Assembly: GCA_026001145.1 (NCBI GenBank)
Contig: BNZN01000015.1
Span: 1 to 17,892 of the forward strand
DNA length: 17,892 nucleotides
Origin: Clostridia bacterium
Lineage (GTDB): Bacteria > Bacillota > Clostridia > Oscillospirales > Ruminococcaceae
Direction of reading: 5' to 3'
Both the position numbers and the translations under genes were made by a program. Shown here one piece after another: positions 1 to 8,380 of this stretch (position 1 is the stretch's first letter; each line of letters begins with the position of its first letter). The notes under the pieces were generated by a model. It saw nothing but the letters and a program-made list of their open reading frames with translations. It was not told the origin of the DNA and did no database searches.

Positions 1-3000
1 GGAGTCTGGTCGGAGGGAAGCTTGCGAGTACCTTCACCTCTTCGCAGGGTTTGCTTCTGATGATTCCAGATATGTTTAAGATTGCCGGTGAGCTTTTGCC
101 CGGTGTAATATATGTTGCGGCGCGAGCGATAGCAACCCATGCGCTTTCGATTTTTGGAGATCATTCTGATGTTTATGCCTGCAGATCAACAGGTTTTGCA
201 ATGCTCTGTTGCGGTAGTGTGCAAGAGGTGATGGATCTTAGTCCGATTGCGCATCTTGCGTCCGTCAGGGGACGGGTTCCATTTCTTAACTTTTTTGATG
301 GCTTCAGGACTTCTCATGAGCTGCAAAAAATCGAAGTTTGGGAATATGAGCAGTTGCAGAAAATGTTAGATTATAAGCCCCATAAAATGTTAATATATGA
401 GGATTTAGATAGCTTTAGAGGGCGAGCAATGACTCCGAAAAATCCAACGCTCAGAGGGGTTTCTCAAAACCCAGATGTTTTCTTCCAAAATCGGGAAGCA
501 AGCAATCCTTACTACAACGCTTTGCCTGAAATAGTTGAAGAATACATGGCAATTATTAATCAAGAGCTTGGCCAAAATTATAGGTTGTTTAACTATTATG
601 GTCATGGGGAAGCAGAACGTGTCATCGTTGCGATGGGGTCCGTGTGTGACACAATCGAAGAGGTCATTGATTGCCTAAATTCGAAGGGTGAGCGACTTGG
701 CTTAGTTAAAGTAAGATTGTTCAGGCCGTTTTCGATTGCGCATTTTGTTAACAGCTTGCCAGAAAATGTAAGAGGCCTTACGGTGTTAGACCGGGCGAAG
801 GAGCCGGGTGCGGTTTTTGAGGCTTTGCACCTCGATGTTGTTGCTGCTCTTTCCAGTTCCAAATTCCGAGATGTTGAAGTTTTTGGCGGTCGATATGGTC
901 TGGGGTCAAAGGATACGACCCCTCAACAGATTGCGGCAGTGTTCAAAAACATGGAAATGAAGGTTGTCGGGAAAAGGCAGTTCACAATCGGGATTGACGA
1001 TGATGTGACTGACATGTCTTTGGAAGATGTTGCAATCGAATTGACAGATGGAAGCATAAACTGCAAGTTTTGGGGAGTTGGTTCTGATGGAACGATTGGT
1101 GCAGCCCAAAACATCATAAAAATAATTGGCGATGCCACTGATATGCAGGTGCAGGGTTATTTTCACCACGATTCCAAAAAATCTTTGGGCTTGACCATTT
1201 CGCATCTGCGGTTTGGCAACAAACCCATAAAGTCCAGGTACCTAATAAAAAAGGCAGATTTTGTCGCCTGTCACCACACTTCATATATCACCGATGCATT
1301 CAAAGATGTGGCCGGAGATATAAAAGAGGGCGGAATCTTTTTGCTTAACACTAGCTGGTCACAAGAGGAGTTAGAAAGCAAACTTCCTGCCAGGGTTAAG
1401 AGGTGCTTGGCTTCGCACAAAATCAAGTTTTTTGTTATCGCAGCGAACAAGATTGCATCGGAGCTTGGGTTGTGGAACAAGATAAGCACAATTTTGCAGG
1501 CGGCGTTTTTCAAACTCATTGGGATTTTACCAGAAGAAAAGGCATTGGAACTCATGAAGCAAGCTGCCACGGAATCTTTTCTTAGAAAAGGAAAAGAAAT
1601 TGTGGAGCTTAATCACAGAGCAATAGAACGTGGAATTTGCGAGATTAAAGAAATAAAAATCCCGGAAGATTGGGCGCGGGCTTCCGATACGGAAAGTTCC
1701 CCTGAGTTTGCAGATTTTTACAGCTGCGAGGTTTTGGAGCCAGTTAATGCTCAAGTAGGTGATGAAATTCCGGTTTACGGCTTTAAGTGTTTTGCAGACG
1801 GTGTTTTTCCGGTTGGTTACTCTAAATTAGAAAAAATTGGGTTGGCTTCGAATGTTCCGTGCTGGAACCCACAAAATTGCATTCAGTGCAACTTTTGTAG
1901 CTATGTTTGTCCGCATGCAGCAATCAGACCGGTTATCCTGAACCAAAAAGAAGCTGATGAGGCACCGGATGAGATGAAGCTGACTCAAATGAAGGGCTTG
2001 GACTATCGTTTTGGGGTTGCTGTCTCAGTTTCTGACTGCCTTGGCTGTGGGGTGTGTGTTGAAGCTTGCCCGGGCAAGATGGGGCAAAAAGCCCTCAAAA
2101 TGGAGCCGCTTACAACTCAATTGGAACAGCAAAAATCCTTTTATTATGGATTGACTTTAAGTGAGAAACCGGAAGTTTTTGAAAAGTTTGAGCCTTGCAG
2201 CGTCAAAGGTAGCCAATTCAAACAACCTCTGTTGGAATTTTCCGGGGCGTGTGCCGGTTGTGGCGAGACGCCTTATGTAAAGCTGCTTACTCAGTTGTTT
2301 GGTGACCGCTTGTCTATAGCGTGCGCAACGGGTTGCTCTTCGATTTGGGGGGCATCCTTCCCTTTCATTCCATTCACAAAAAACAAAAAAGGCCAAGGTC
2401 CTGCTTGGGGCAATTCGTTGTTTGAAGATAACGCCGAATATGGCTATGGCATTTATCTTGCGCAAACTCTTAATGGTGGATCTGGGTCGGTCTGGTTGGT
2501 TGGTGGTGATGGCTGGGCTTATGATATCGGATTTGGTGGGCTGGATCACGTTATGGCAACAGGTGAAAACATTAACGCGCTTGTTTTGGATACGGAAGCA
2601 TATTCAAATACTGGGGGGCAATCCTCAAAAGCTACTCAAATGGGTGCTTTTGCAAAGTTTGCTGCCGGCGGAAAGAGCTCACTCAAAAAAGATTTGGCGG
2701 CAATAATGATGAGTTATGGCCATGTTTATGTTGCTCAAATAGCTTTGGGTGCGGATTTTAATCAAGCAATCAATGCAATAACAGAGGCTGAAAGTTACGA
2801 AGGGCCATCAATAGTGATTGCGTATGCTCCTTGCATAAGTCACGGCATTAAAGCTGGGATGCAAGTTGCTCAGCTTGAAGCAAAACGTGCGGTTCAATCG
2901 GGGTATTGGCAACTGTTTAGATATGATCCGAGACGCAAATTGAAAGGTGAAAATCCATTTCAGTTAGATAGCAAAAAGCCAACCCAGTCCATCGAAGATT

Positions 3001-3131
3001 TTTGGTTGGGCGAAACTAGGTATTCACACCTTAAAAATGTGTTCCCAGAAAAGTGGAGCAGGTTGTTGAGCTTGGCTCAAACTGCGGCGGATGAAAAATA
3101 TGAGCAATTGAAAAAATTGGCTGAACGCTGA
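1..3131 (+). CDS. nifJ: Pyruvate:ferredoxin (flavodoxin) oxidoreductase, 5' end outside the window
   Basis: This enzyme oxidatively decarboxylates pyruvate to acetyl-CoA and CO2, passing electrons to ferredoxin or flavodoxin in the cytoplasm. The reading frame is open to the left edge (codons from base 3), and the first visible residues, SLVGGKLASTFTSSQGLLLM, match the pyrimidine-binding domain I of the family. Roughly 70-100 N-terminal residues are therefore missing, and 1042 are visible. Counting from base 3, two 4Fe-4S motifs are seen: C626/629/632/636 (CIQCNFCSYVCP) and C679/682/685/689 (CLGCGVCVEACP). The thiamine diphosphate domain follows, with CAGCGE, an ATGCSSIWG segment and GGDGWAYDIG at 834-843, closed by DTEAYSNTGGQ. 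The stop is TGA. The TTG at 51 is an internal codon, not the real start. Confidence 0.96.
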   Translation, partial: SLVGGKLASTFTSSQGLLLMIPDMFKIAGELLPGVIYVAARAIATHALSIFGDHSDVYACRSTGFAMLCCGSVQEVMDLSPIAHLASVRGRVPFLNFFDGFRTSHELQKIEVWEYEQLQKMLDYKPHKMLIYEDLDSFRGRAMTPKNPTLRGVSQNPDVFFQNREASNPYYNALPEIVEEYMAIINQELGQNYRLFNYYGHGEAERVIVAMGSVCDTIEEVIDCLNSKGERLGLVKVRLFRPFSIAHFVNSLPENVRGLTVLDRAKEPGAVFEALHLDVVAALSSSKFRDVEVFGGRYGLGSKDTTPQQIAAVFKNMEMKVVGKRQFTIGIDDDVTDMSLEDVAIELTDGSINCKFWGVGSDGTIGAAQNIIKIIGDATDMQVQGYFHHDSKKSLGLTISHLRFGNKPIKSRYLIKKADFVACHHTSYITDAFKDVAGDIKEGGIFLLNTSWSQEELESKLPARVKRCLASHKIKFFVIAANKIASELGLWNKISTILQAAFFKLIGILPEEKALELMKQAATESFLRKGKEIVELNHRAIERGICEIKEIKIPEDWARASDTESSPEFADFYSCEVLEPVNAQVGDEIPVYGFKCFADGVFPVGYSKLEKIGLASNVPCWNPQNCIQCNFCSYVCPHAAIRPVILNQKEADEAPDEMKLTQMKGLDYRFGVAVSVSDCLGCGVCVEACPGKMGQKALKMEPLTTQLEQQKSFYYGLTLSEKPEVFEKFEPCSVKGSQFKQPLLEFSGACAGCGETPYVKLLTQLFGDRLSIACATGCSSIWGASFPFIPFTKNKKGQGPAWGNSLFEDNAEYGYGIYLAQTLNGGSGSVWLVGGDGWAYDIGFGGLDHVMATGENINALVLDTEAYSNTGGQSSKATQMGAFAKFAAGGKSSLKKDLAAIMMSYGHVYVAQIALGADFNQAINAITEAESYEGPSIVIAYAPCISHGIKAGMQVAQLEAKRAVQSGYWQLFRYDPRRKLKGENPFQLDSKKPTQSIEDFWLGETRYSHLKNVFPEKWSRLLSLAQTAADEKYEQLKKLAER

Positions 3132-3161
3132 ATTTTTACTGTGTTGTCTCAAAAGGGTGAT

Positions 3162-3659
3162 TTGAATTATTTTGTAGCAATTATTAAGGGAACACCAATT
3201 TATGCATGGGGTATATTAATATTTTTGGTTAGTCGTGGCTTATCCTTAAAGAAGGATGGCTCGGTTTCAATAAAGAAATCGATGTTGATGCCAGTAATTT
3301 TTATTGTTTGGGGATTGTGGAAAGTAGTTATAGATTTTGCATTTCCAGTACAAGCTTTAATTATCTATGTTGTTTTGGCAGCTGCCGGCACAGGGCTTGG
3401 ATATTTACTTTATTCTTCAACACAAAAATTTGACCTGCGCGGTGGCATTTTTTTTCGGCTAGGGAGTTCAGTTCCATTAGTGGTTATTATGATAAATTTC
3501 ATCGTAAAGTACGCGTTGAATGTATGTATAGCAATGAACCCACAGTTATTAAGTAACTTGGGATTTAACATCATATATTGCGTCATCTCGGGCTTGACGG
3601 TTGGCTTGTTTTTTGGTGGCATCTGCAATACAATCAGCAACTTAAGAAAATTAAGATAA
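3162..3659 (+). CDS. Small polytopic membrane protein, DUF6622-like topology
   Basis: A 165-residue integral membrane protein of unknown function. Five hydrophobic segments are visible at about residues 12-27, 41-61, 64-84, 102-124 and 134-155, with a basic C-terminus (NLRKLR). The pattern of a short N-terminus, a TPxxxW-like entry into helix 1 and a VWGLW motif in helix 2 recalls the small DUF6622-type membrane proteins, but this is from memory and weak. TTG 3162 was chosen because AAAGGGTGAT directly precedes it. GTG 3141 in the same frame lacks a ribosome binding site and would add seven residues. The gene lies 30 bases after nifJ and may be cotranscribed with it. An eight-T run at 3448-3455 lies inside the gene. 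Confidence 0.6.
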   Translation: MNYFVAIIKGTPIYAWGILIFLVSRGLSLKKDGSVSIKKSMLMPVIFIVWGLWKVVIDFAFPVQALIIYVVLAAAGTGLGYLLYSSTQKFDLRGGIFFRLGSSVPLVVIMINFIVKYALNVCIAMNPQLLSNLGFNIIYCVISGLTVGLFFGGICNTISNLRKLR

Positions 3660-3678
3660 GAAAATGTGGGACTTGTGT

Positions 3679-3684
3679 TATAAT
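3679..3684 (+). promoter_or_regulatory. Extended -10 box (TGTTATAAT) ahead of rlmN
   Basis: A perfect TATAAT is preceded by TGT, giving the extended -10 form TGnTATAAT. No convincing -35 lies 16-18 bases upstream. The expected transcription start, about 3691, is only a few bases before ATG 3694, so the mRNA could be nearly leaderless. Confidence 0.5.
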
Positions 3685-3693
3685 AAGCTTAAT

Positions 3694-4749
3694 ATGATTA
3701 ATGTTAAGATGAATATAAGAAATTTAAAGTTAGCCGAGTTGACTGATTTGATGCTGAAAGCGGGTTTCCCGAAGTTCAGAGCCTGGCAGATTTATAAGTG
3801 GCTGAGTGATGTTAGTGTAGTGAGTTTCGATCAGATGACAAATCTACCGCTTGGTTTGCGAGATTTTTTGAAGCAGACGTTTAATTTAAACTCGCTAACA
3901 TTGCAAAAAGTTCTGACATCACGAGATGAGAGCACAACAAAGTTTCTTTTCAAATTGCCGGATGGCAACCTGATAGAATCTGCTCTCATGAAATATAAAT
4001 ATGGCTATAGCGTCTGCGTTTCGACGCAGGTTGGCTGCCGGATGGGTTGTGCATTTTGTGTTTCTGGCATGAGCGGTTTTGTACGTAACCTCGAAGCTTC
4101 CGAAATTTTGGAGCAGGTGGTTTTGGCGCAAAAGTTTGCCGGGACTCGGATTGGCCGCGTGGTGTTGATGGGAATTGGCGAGCCGCTTGATAATTTTGAA
4201 AATGTGGCCAGATTCAGTGAACTTGTTTCCAGCCCAGAAGGTTTAAACATTGGGCAACGAAACATTACGCTTTCAACTGCTGGTCTTGTGGAAAGAATTT
4301 ATGATTTGATGCGTCTTAAGTTCCAGATAACTCTTTCGATTTCGTTACATGCCCCAAATGATGCGCTTCGAAGTAAACTTATGCCTGTAAACAAAACTTG
4401 GGATCTTTTGCAATTGATAGCAGCGTGCAGGGAATATTTTGAGGCGACACACCGGAGAGTTTCATTTGAATATATTATGTTATCTGGTGTCAATGATGGT
4501 TTGAAGTGTGCCGCTGAATTAAAAAAGTTGCTCGCAGGATTCCCGGCGCATGTAAATTTAATTCCTGCAAACAGTGGCCGAAGGGGTTTTAAAGCGTCTG
4601 ATCCGCAGACAATCAAAATGTTCCAAAAGCACCTGGAAGATTTGGGTGTTCAGGTGACTTTAAGAAGGGCATTGGGTTCAGATATAAGTGCTGCATGTGG
4701 GCAGATGCGATGCATTGTTCAAGGGGGAAAATATGGTGGGTTTGAATGA
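3694..4749 (+). CDS. rlmN: 23S rRNA A2503 / tRNA A37 C2-methyltransferase RlmN
   Basis: A radical SAM enzyme that methylates C2 of adenine in 23S rRNA (A2503, peptidyl transferase centre) and in certain tRNAs (A37). Counting from ATG 3694 (351 aa), the radical SAM cluster is C115-x3-C119-x2-C122 (CRMGCAFC). The upstream C108 lies in YSVCVSTQVG, the GEP motif in MGIGEPLDNF, and the methyl-carrying cysteine is C335 in AACGQMRC. The N-terminal HhH-like region (FRAWQIYKWL) is also typical. Length and motif order are complete for the family. Starts at 3664, 3694 and 3709 are all possible. None has a clear ribosome binding site, and 3694 was chosen because it fits the -10 box and the N-terminal length of relatives. 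The 3' end overlaps the phosphatase gene by 17 bases. Confidence 0.95.
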   Translation: MINVKMNIRNLKLAELTDLMLKAGFPKFRAWQIYKWLSDVSVVSFDQMTNLPLGLRDFLKQTFNLNSLTLQKVLTSRDESTTKFLFKLPDGNLIESALMKYKYGYSVCVSTQVGCRMGCAFCVSGMSGFVRNLEASEILEQVVLAQKFAGTRIGRVVLMGIGEPLDNFENVARFSELVSSPEGLNIGQRNITLSTAGLVERIYDLMRLKFQITLSISLHAPNDALRSKLMPVNKTWDLLQLIAACREYFEATHRRVSFEYIMLSGVNDGLKCAAELKKLLAGFPAHVNLIPANSGRRGFKASDPQTIKMFQKHLEDLGVQVTLRRALGSDISAACGQMRCIVQGGKYGGFE

Positions 4750-5488
4750 AGGTGTGGCCATGTTTATTGTTTATGGTGAAACGAATATAGGTAAGAAGCG
4801 TCTTATCAATCAGGATGCGTTTGCTTTTGGTGAACAGAATGAAAAAACCTGGATTGTTGTTTGTGATGGCCTGGGGGGAGAAAATGCAGGTGAAGTTGCA
4901 AGCAAAACGGCTGTTGACTGCGTCAGTGGTTTTATGAAGGAACATCTTGCTTCGAATTTGGAGCACATGGAGATAAAAAAAACCGTAATCGAATCAGTGA
5001 AAAGTGCTAATGAAGCTGTTTTGAAGAAGGCAAGTGAAGACGAAAAGTTTTCCGGAATGAGCACTACAATTGTTAGCCTGATTTTTTTTGATGGTCTGTT
5101 ACACATTGCCAATGTGGGTGATAGCAGGGCATATTGCGTTTCAAATGGTGTTATTGAGCAGCTTACAAAAGATCATTCGGTTGTGCAGGTTTTGATCGAT
5201 AGTGGTAAGATTTCAAAAAAAGAAGCAAAAAAACATCCAAGCAAAAACTGTTTAATTAAAGTTCTTGGCTTAGATCCAGATGTGGAGCCGAGTTACGCCT
5301 GTCGGCAGATGTCCAAAGAAGATAAGATTCTTGTGTGTACTGATGGGTTGCATGATCGTGTTGCCAAGAAAGAGATAGTTTCTGTTTTAGAAGAATTTGG
5401 TCTTAAAGAATCGGTGAATGAACTCATAGATGTCGCTCTTAGACACGGCGGAGCCGACAATATTACAGTGGTACTTATGGGCGAATGA
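4733..5488 (+). CDS. prpC: PP2C-family Ser/Thr phosphatase (PrpC/Stp type)
   Basis: A metal-dependent protein phosphatase that reverses phosphorylation by the kinase encoded next. Metal-binding and core motifs appear in order: NQDAF with D28, CDGLGG with D45/G46, the GMSTTIV strand, ANVGDSRAY, LTKDHSVV, CTDGL with D204, and GGADNITVV with D242. All acidic residues expected for the binuclear site are present. It is 251 aa from ATG 4733, which has AAGGGGG five bases upstream and overlaps rlmN, suggesting translational coupling. ATG 4760 also has a good site (GAAGGTG) and would begin right at the domain (MFIVYGETNIG), so the start is uncertain by nine codons. An eight-A run lies at 4975-4982. 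The order rlmN-prpC-kinase is the standard Firmicute arrangement. Confidence 0.93.
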   Translation: MVGLNEGVAMFIVYGETNIGKKRLINQDAFAFGEQNEKTWIVVCDGLGGENAGEVASKTAVDCVSGFMKEHLASNLEHMEIKKTVIESVKSANEAVLKKASEDEKFSGMSTTIVSLIFFDGLLHIANVGDSRAYCVSNGVIEQLTKDHSVVQVLIDSGKISKKEAKKHPSKNCLIKVLGLDPDVEPSYACRQMSKEDKILVCTDGLHDRVAKKEIVSVLEEFGLKESVNELIDVALRHGGADNITVVLMGE

Positions 5489-5517
5489 ATGCATTCTAAA
5501 AGGGGTATGTTGAGGCC

Positions 5518-7491
5518 ATGGATAAGTACATAGGGAAAGAGCTAAACAGTAGATATTTGATCGGGGAGCTTATTGGGGTCGGTGGCATGTCAAACGTCTA
5601 TAAGGCCGTCGATAAGATCACCAACAGGGTTGTTGCAATAAAAATATTGCGTGATGAATATCTGACTGATCCTGAATTCCTCAGAAGGTTCAAAAATGAA
5701 TCTAAGGCTATTGCTGCGCTTTCCAGTCCCAATATTGTTAATGTTTTTGATGTTAGCTTTAACGAAACAAGTCAATGGATTGTGATGGAATATATCGATG
5801 GAATAACCCTTAAGGAATATATCACGAAGAAAAAAGTTTTGAACTGGCAAGAAGCCGTCTATGTCGCCATTCAGGTTTTAAAGGCGTTGCAACATGCACA
5901 TGATAAGGGTGTTGTGCACCGGGATATAAAACCTCAAAACATTATGTTACTCAAAGAGGGCACGGTTAAGGTCATGGATTTTGGGATAGCAAGGTTTGCA
6001 AGAAATGATATGCGGACTATGACGGGCAGGGCTATCGGGTCGGTCCACTATATCAGCCCAGAACAGGCAAAAGGTGGCCAACTTGACGGGAAAACCGACA
6101 TCTATTCCGTTGGTGTGATGCTTTTCGAGATGGTAACAGGTAGGCTGCCATTCGAAGCTGATAATCCCGTGTCGGTGGCGCTAAAGCAGATACAATCACA
6201 ACCGATGCGCCCACGGCAGATTAACAGTTTGTTGCCACTGGGCTTGGAACAGATTATAATGAATGCGTTGCAAAAAGATCAAAATGGCAGATATCAATCG
6301 GCGGCAGAAATGTTAAATGCGTTAATGATTCTTAAGCAAAACCCTTCCAAGACCTTTTCATATGCTTCAAGACGCAATTCGTCTTTGCTTGATGCAAAGT
6401 TGGATGCACACGAGCATTCAAATAACTCAGCCGGCAAGAAATCAAATTCATTGCCAAACAGAAACGAAGAACCTCCCCAAAAATCTTGGGTTAAGTCGCT
6501 CATGGTAATATCTTTGATATTTTGTTTTATGACAGTTGCGATTGTTCTTGGTGCGCTGGCCATAAGTGGGCTGTTCTCGCCGGCGCCGGATATTAAGGTT
6601 CCTGACCTGCTTGGTGAGAACTATGAGGCCGTCAAGGCTTCAGATGAATATTCAAAGTTCACCATAAATCTGGAAACAACGGCATTTAATGAGAGATATG
6701 CCGAGGGGGAGATCTGTGAGCAAGATCCAAAGGCAGGAAGACTTATGAAAGAACCGGTAACCATCACGGTAAGAGTTAGTCGTGGTCAACAAAAAGAAAA
6801 GATGCCTAATGTGGTGGGGAGGGAATCTGGCAGCGCTCTTGCAGAACTTAAAAATCTGGGTCTTAATCCAAAAGAGCTTCGGAATTTTTCCGATGGCGTT
6901 GAAAAAGATACTGTTATCAGGACTATCCCGCAAGCTGACGAGGAGGTGCTGCTTGGCTGCGAAGTCTCAGTCTTTGTTAGCAACGGCCCAGAAAACAAGA
7001 AGGTGAAAGTCCCCGATCTTCTCAGCCGAAGTCTCGAAAGCGCCGAGGAGTTGTTGAAAGAAAGGAAGTTGCAGCTGGGCAGCCATCCCCCAGTAAATAG
7101 CGACAAACCAAAGGGAACTGTTGTGAGGCAGGACCCGCCCAAAGATGTTGAAGCTGAAATCAACGATTTTATCAACGTGAATATAAGTTCTGGTGTTTCT
7201 GATGACAAAAAGTATACCCTTAAAGTTCGTTTGCCAAAGATGAATGAGGTTGTTAGGCTTTCTGCGTCGATGGAGGGGGAAATTTTCGAAAAAGAAGATG
7301 CATTTGACATGACGGAGTCAAATCGGTGGACAGTGCAACCGTTTAGCAAAGGGGTGCATAATGTGCAGATTATGATAAACGGAACACTTTGCTATGAGTA
7401 TGAAGTTGATTTTGACAAACAAACAAAGCGCCTTGTGGAGAATAACTCTTCTGCATTTGAAGAAGTTGCTGAAGAACAAGAGTTTTTTTGA
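5518..7491 (+). CDS. prkC: PASTA-domain Ser/Thr protein kinase (PrkC/PknB/Stk1 type)
   Basis: A single-pass membrane kinase that senses cell-wall fragments or lipid II through extracellular PASTA repeats and phosphorylates cytoplasmic targets. The 657 aa hold a glycine-rich loop at GVGGMSNVYKA (20-30), catalytic K42 in VAIKIL, the HRDIKPQN loop with D136, DFG at D154, and the activation segment TMTGRAIGSVHYISPEQA. A proline/asparagine-rich linker (about 290-325) leads to one transmembrane helix at about 328-352. Three PASTA repeats follow, beginning near IKVPDLLG (358), EKMPNVVG (428) and VKVPDLLS (498). The last ~95 residues form a further non-PASTA domain, like the extra Ig-like domain of some PrkC proteins. 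The gene starts 29 bases after prpC, with AAAGGGG upstream. rsgA and rpe, often next in Firmicutes, do not follow. Confidence 0.95.
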   Translation: MDKYIGKELNSRYLIGELIGVGGMSNVYKAVDKITNRVVAIKILRDEYLTDPEFLRRFKNESKAIAALSSPNIVNVFDVSFNETSQWIVMEYIDGITLKEYITKKKVLNWQEAVYVAIQVLKALQHAHDKGVVHRDIKPQNIMLLKEGTVKVMDFGIARFARNDMRTMTGRAIGSVHYISPEQAKGGQLDGKTDIYSVGVMLFEMVTGRLPFEADNPVSVALKQIQSQPMRPRQINSLLPLGLEQIIMNALQKDQNGRYQSAAEMLNALMILKQNPSKTFSYASRRNSSLLDAKLDAHEHSNNSAGKKSNSLPNRNEEPPQKSWVKSLMVISLIFCFMTVAIVLGALAISGLFSPAPDIKVPDLLGENYEAVKASDEYSKFTINLETTAFNERYAEGEICEQDPKAGRLMKEPVTITVRVSRGQQKEKMPNVVGRESGSALAELKNLGLNPKELRNFSDGVEKDTVIRTIPQADEEVLLGCEVSVFVSNGPENKKVKVPDLLSRSLESAEELLKERKLQLGSHPPVNSDKPKGTVVRQDPPKDVEAEINDFINVNISSGVSDDKKYTLKVRLPKMNEVVRLSASMEGEIFEKEDAFDMTESNRWTVQPFSKGVHNVQIMINGTLCYEYEVDFDKQTKRLVENNSSAFEEVAEEQEFF

Positions 7492-7518
7492 GTGTCAACA
7501 AGGTAGAATTGCAAGAAT

Positions 7519-7545
7519 TTAATTTTTCGAGAATCAAGCCGATAA
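7519..7545 (+). promoter_or_regulatory. Sigma-28 (SigD/FliA) type promoter of the flgM operon
   Basis: GCCGATAA at 7538-7545 is a perfect match to the sigma-28 -10 element. Exactly 15 bases upstream is TTAA (7519-7522), three of four bases of the TAAA -35 core. The gap to the flgM start is about 40 bases. No other GCCGATA box was seen at a suitable position in the window, so this one promoter probably drives flgM-flgN-flgK-flgL-fliD. Confidence 0.8.
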
Positions 7546-7572
7546 CTAGTATATAGTAGAGTAAGATTGTGA

Positions 7573-7581
7573 GGGGGGGGG
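7573..7581 (+). repeat. Nine-G homopolymer forming the flgM ribosome binding site
   Basis: Nine consecutive G residues preceded by GA form the Shine-Dalgarno region, five bases before GTG 7587. Such tracts are prone to slipped-strand length change. Confidence 0.85.
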
Positions 7582-7586
7582 TTGTT

Positions 7587-7895
7587 GTGAACGTAGGAAT
7601 CAGACCAAATCTTCCGTCGATTCCGGCAAACGTGTTGGATAAAAACAAAGGCGCCGGGGATACAAAAAGGACTGAATCAGGGATTCTCGATGCCGACAGG
7701 GCCGTGATAGTCGAGTTTTCCGGTGAGTATCAAGAGTTTTCTGAAAACGTCAGAGGACTAAAAGAGAAAATCAAAAAGTATATCAATCAGCCTGCAAATA
7801 AAAAGAAGCTGAAACTTTTCAAGGAGAAGATTGAAACTGGGCTATATTTTGTTGATTGCAGAGAATTGGCGAGCGATATGCTTAACCTGGCGTGA
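7587..7895 (+). CDS. flgM: Anti-sigma-28 factor FlgM
   Basis: FlgM binds and inhibits the flagellar sigma factor until hook-basal body completion allows its export. The 102-aa product has a disordered, Pro/Lys-rich N-terminus (GIRPNLPSIPANVL) and the family's C-terminal helix pattern KLKLFKEKIETGLYFVDCRE, followed by LASDMLNL. This corresponds to the usual 'I...K..I..G.Y.vd...iA..ml' FlgM signature. Sequence identity is low, but position (first gene behind a sigma-28 promoter, ahead of flgN-flgK-flgL), length and C-terminal pattern agree. GTG 7587 was chosen because the G-run lies five bases upstream. GTG 7569 in the same frame would translate the G-run itself. The stop overlaps the next possible start (GTGA at 7892). 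Confidence 0.8.
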   Translation: MNVGIRPNLPSIPANVLDKNKGAGDTKRTESGILDADRAVIVEFSGEYQEFSENVRGLKEKIKKYINQPANKKKLKLFKEKIETGLYFVDCRELASDMLNLA

Positions 7896-8356
7896 AGAGA
7901 GGGGTTTTGCTGGCTGTGGAAAGGCTGTTGAAACTGATCCAGGATATGACGGTTTTATATGAGGATTTTGCTAAATTTCAAGAAGAAAAAAAAACAGTGT
8001 TAACTTTTTTGCAGAGTGATCGCTTCGAGGAAATTACTCGTGAGGAACAGCCGTTTGTTTTGAAGGTAAGGGGCTTTGACCAAAAGCGCAAAGCTCTTAC
8101 TAAAGATCTGGGATTTGGCGATGCTACCCTTGGGACCGTGGTAAATGACATTAAGTTTGCAAATGACGCTGAAGAGTCAGCGATAAAAGAGGAATATGCG
8201 AAGTTGAAAGAAGCTGTTTCGAAGTTCACTGATGTGTTGGGAAAAAACGCCGAGATGGCAGATAAATATATGGAGTGTTTTACTGACGAATATGGGGAAC
8301 ATTTTGGGGCAAGCTTAGAAAACAGAAGCGGCGAAAATATTGACGTAATTTCATGA
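7892..8356 (+). CDS. flgN: FlgN-type flagellar export chaperone
   Basis: FlgN binds the C-terminal tails of FlgK and FlgL and delivers them to the flagellar type III export gate. The 154 residues are almost entirely helical and charged, with the family pattern of a long coiled coil (LLKLIQDMTVLYEDFAKFQE, then EKKTVLTFL, REEQPFVLKVRGFDQKRKAL). It sits between flgM and flgK as in most Firmicutes. Start choice is open. GTG 7892 overlaps the flgM stop with no ribosome binding site and would rely on coupling. TTG 7907 and GTG 7916 lie after the GAGAGGGG at 7897-7904. A run of nine A residues at 7986-7994 lies inside the coding sequence, at E-E-K-K. Confidence 0.75.
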   Translation: MKRGVLLAVERLLKLIQDMTVLYEDFAKFQEEKKTVLTFLQSDRFEEITREEQPFVLKVRGFDQKRKALTKDLGFGDATLGTVVNDIKFANDAEESAIKEEYAKLKEAVSKFTDVLGKNAEMADKYMECFTDEYGEHFGASLENRSGENIDVIS

Positions 8357-8380
8357 AATGATGGGATGAGGTGGAATGAT

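Noticed and set aside
7569..7586. GTG 7569 as the flgM start.
   Set aside because: It would translate the G-run as Arg-Gly-Gly and leave no ribosome binding site, whereas GTG 7587 has the G-run at good spacing.
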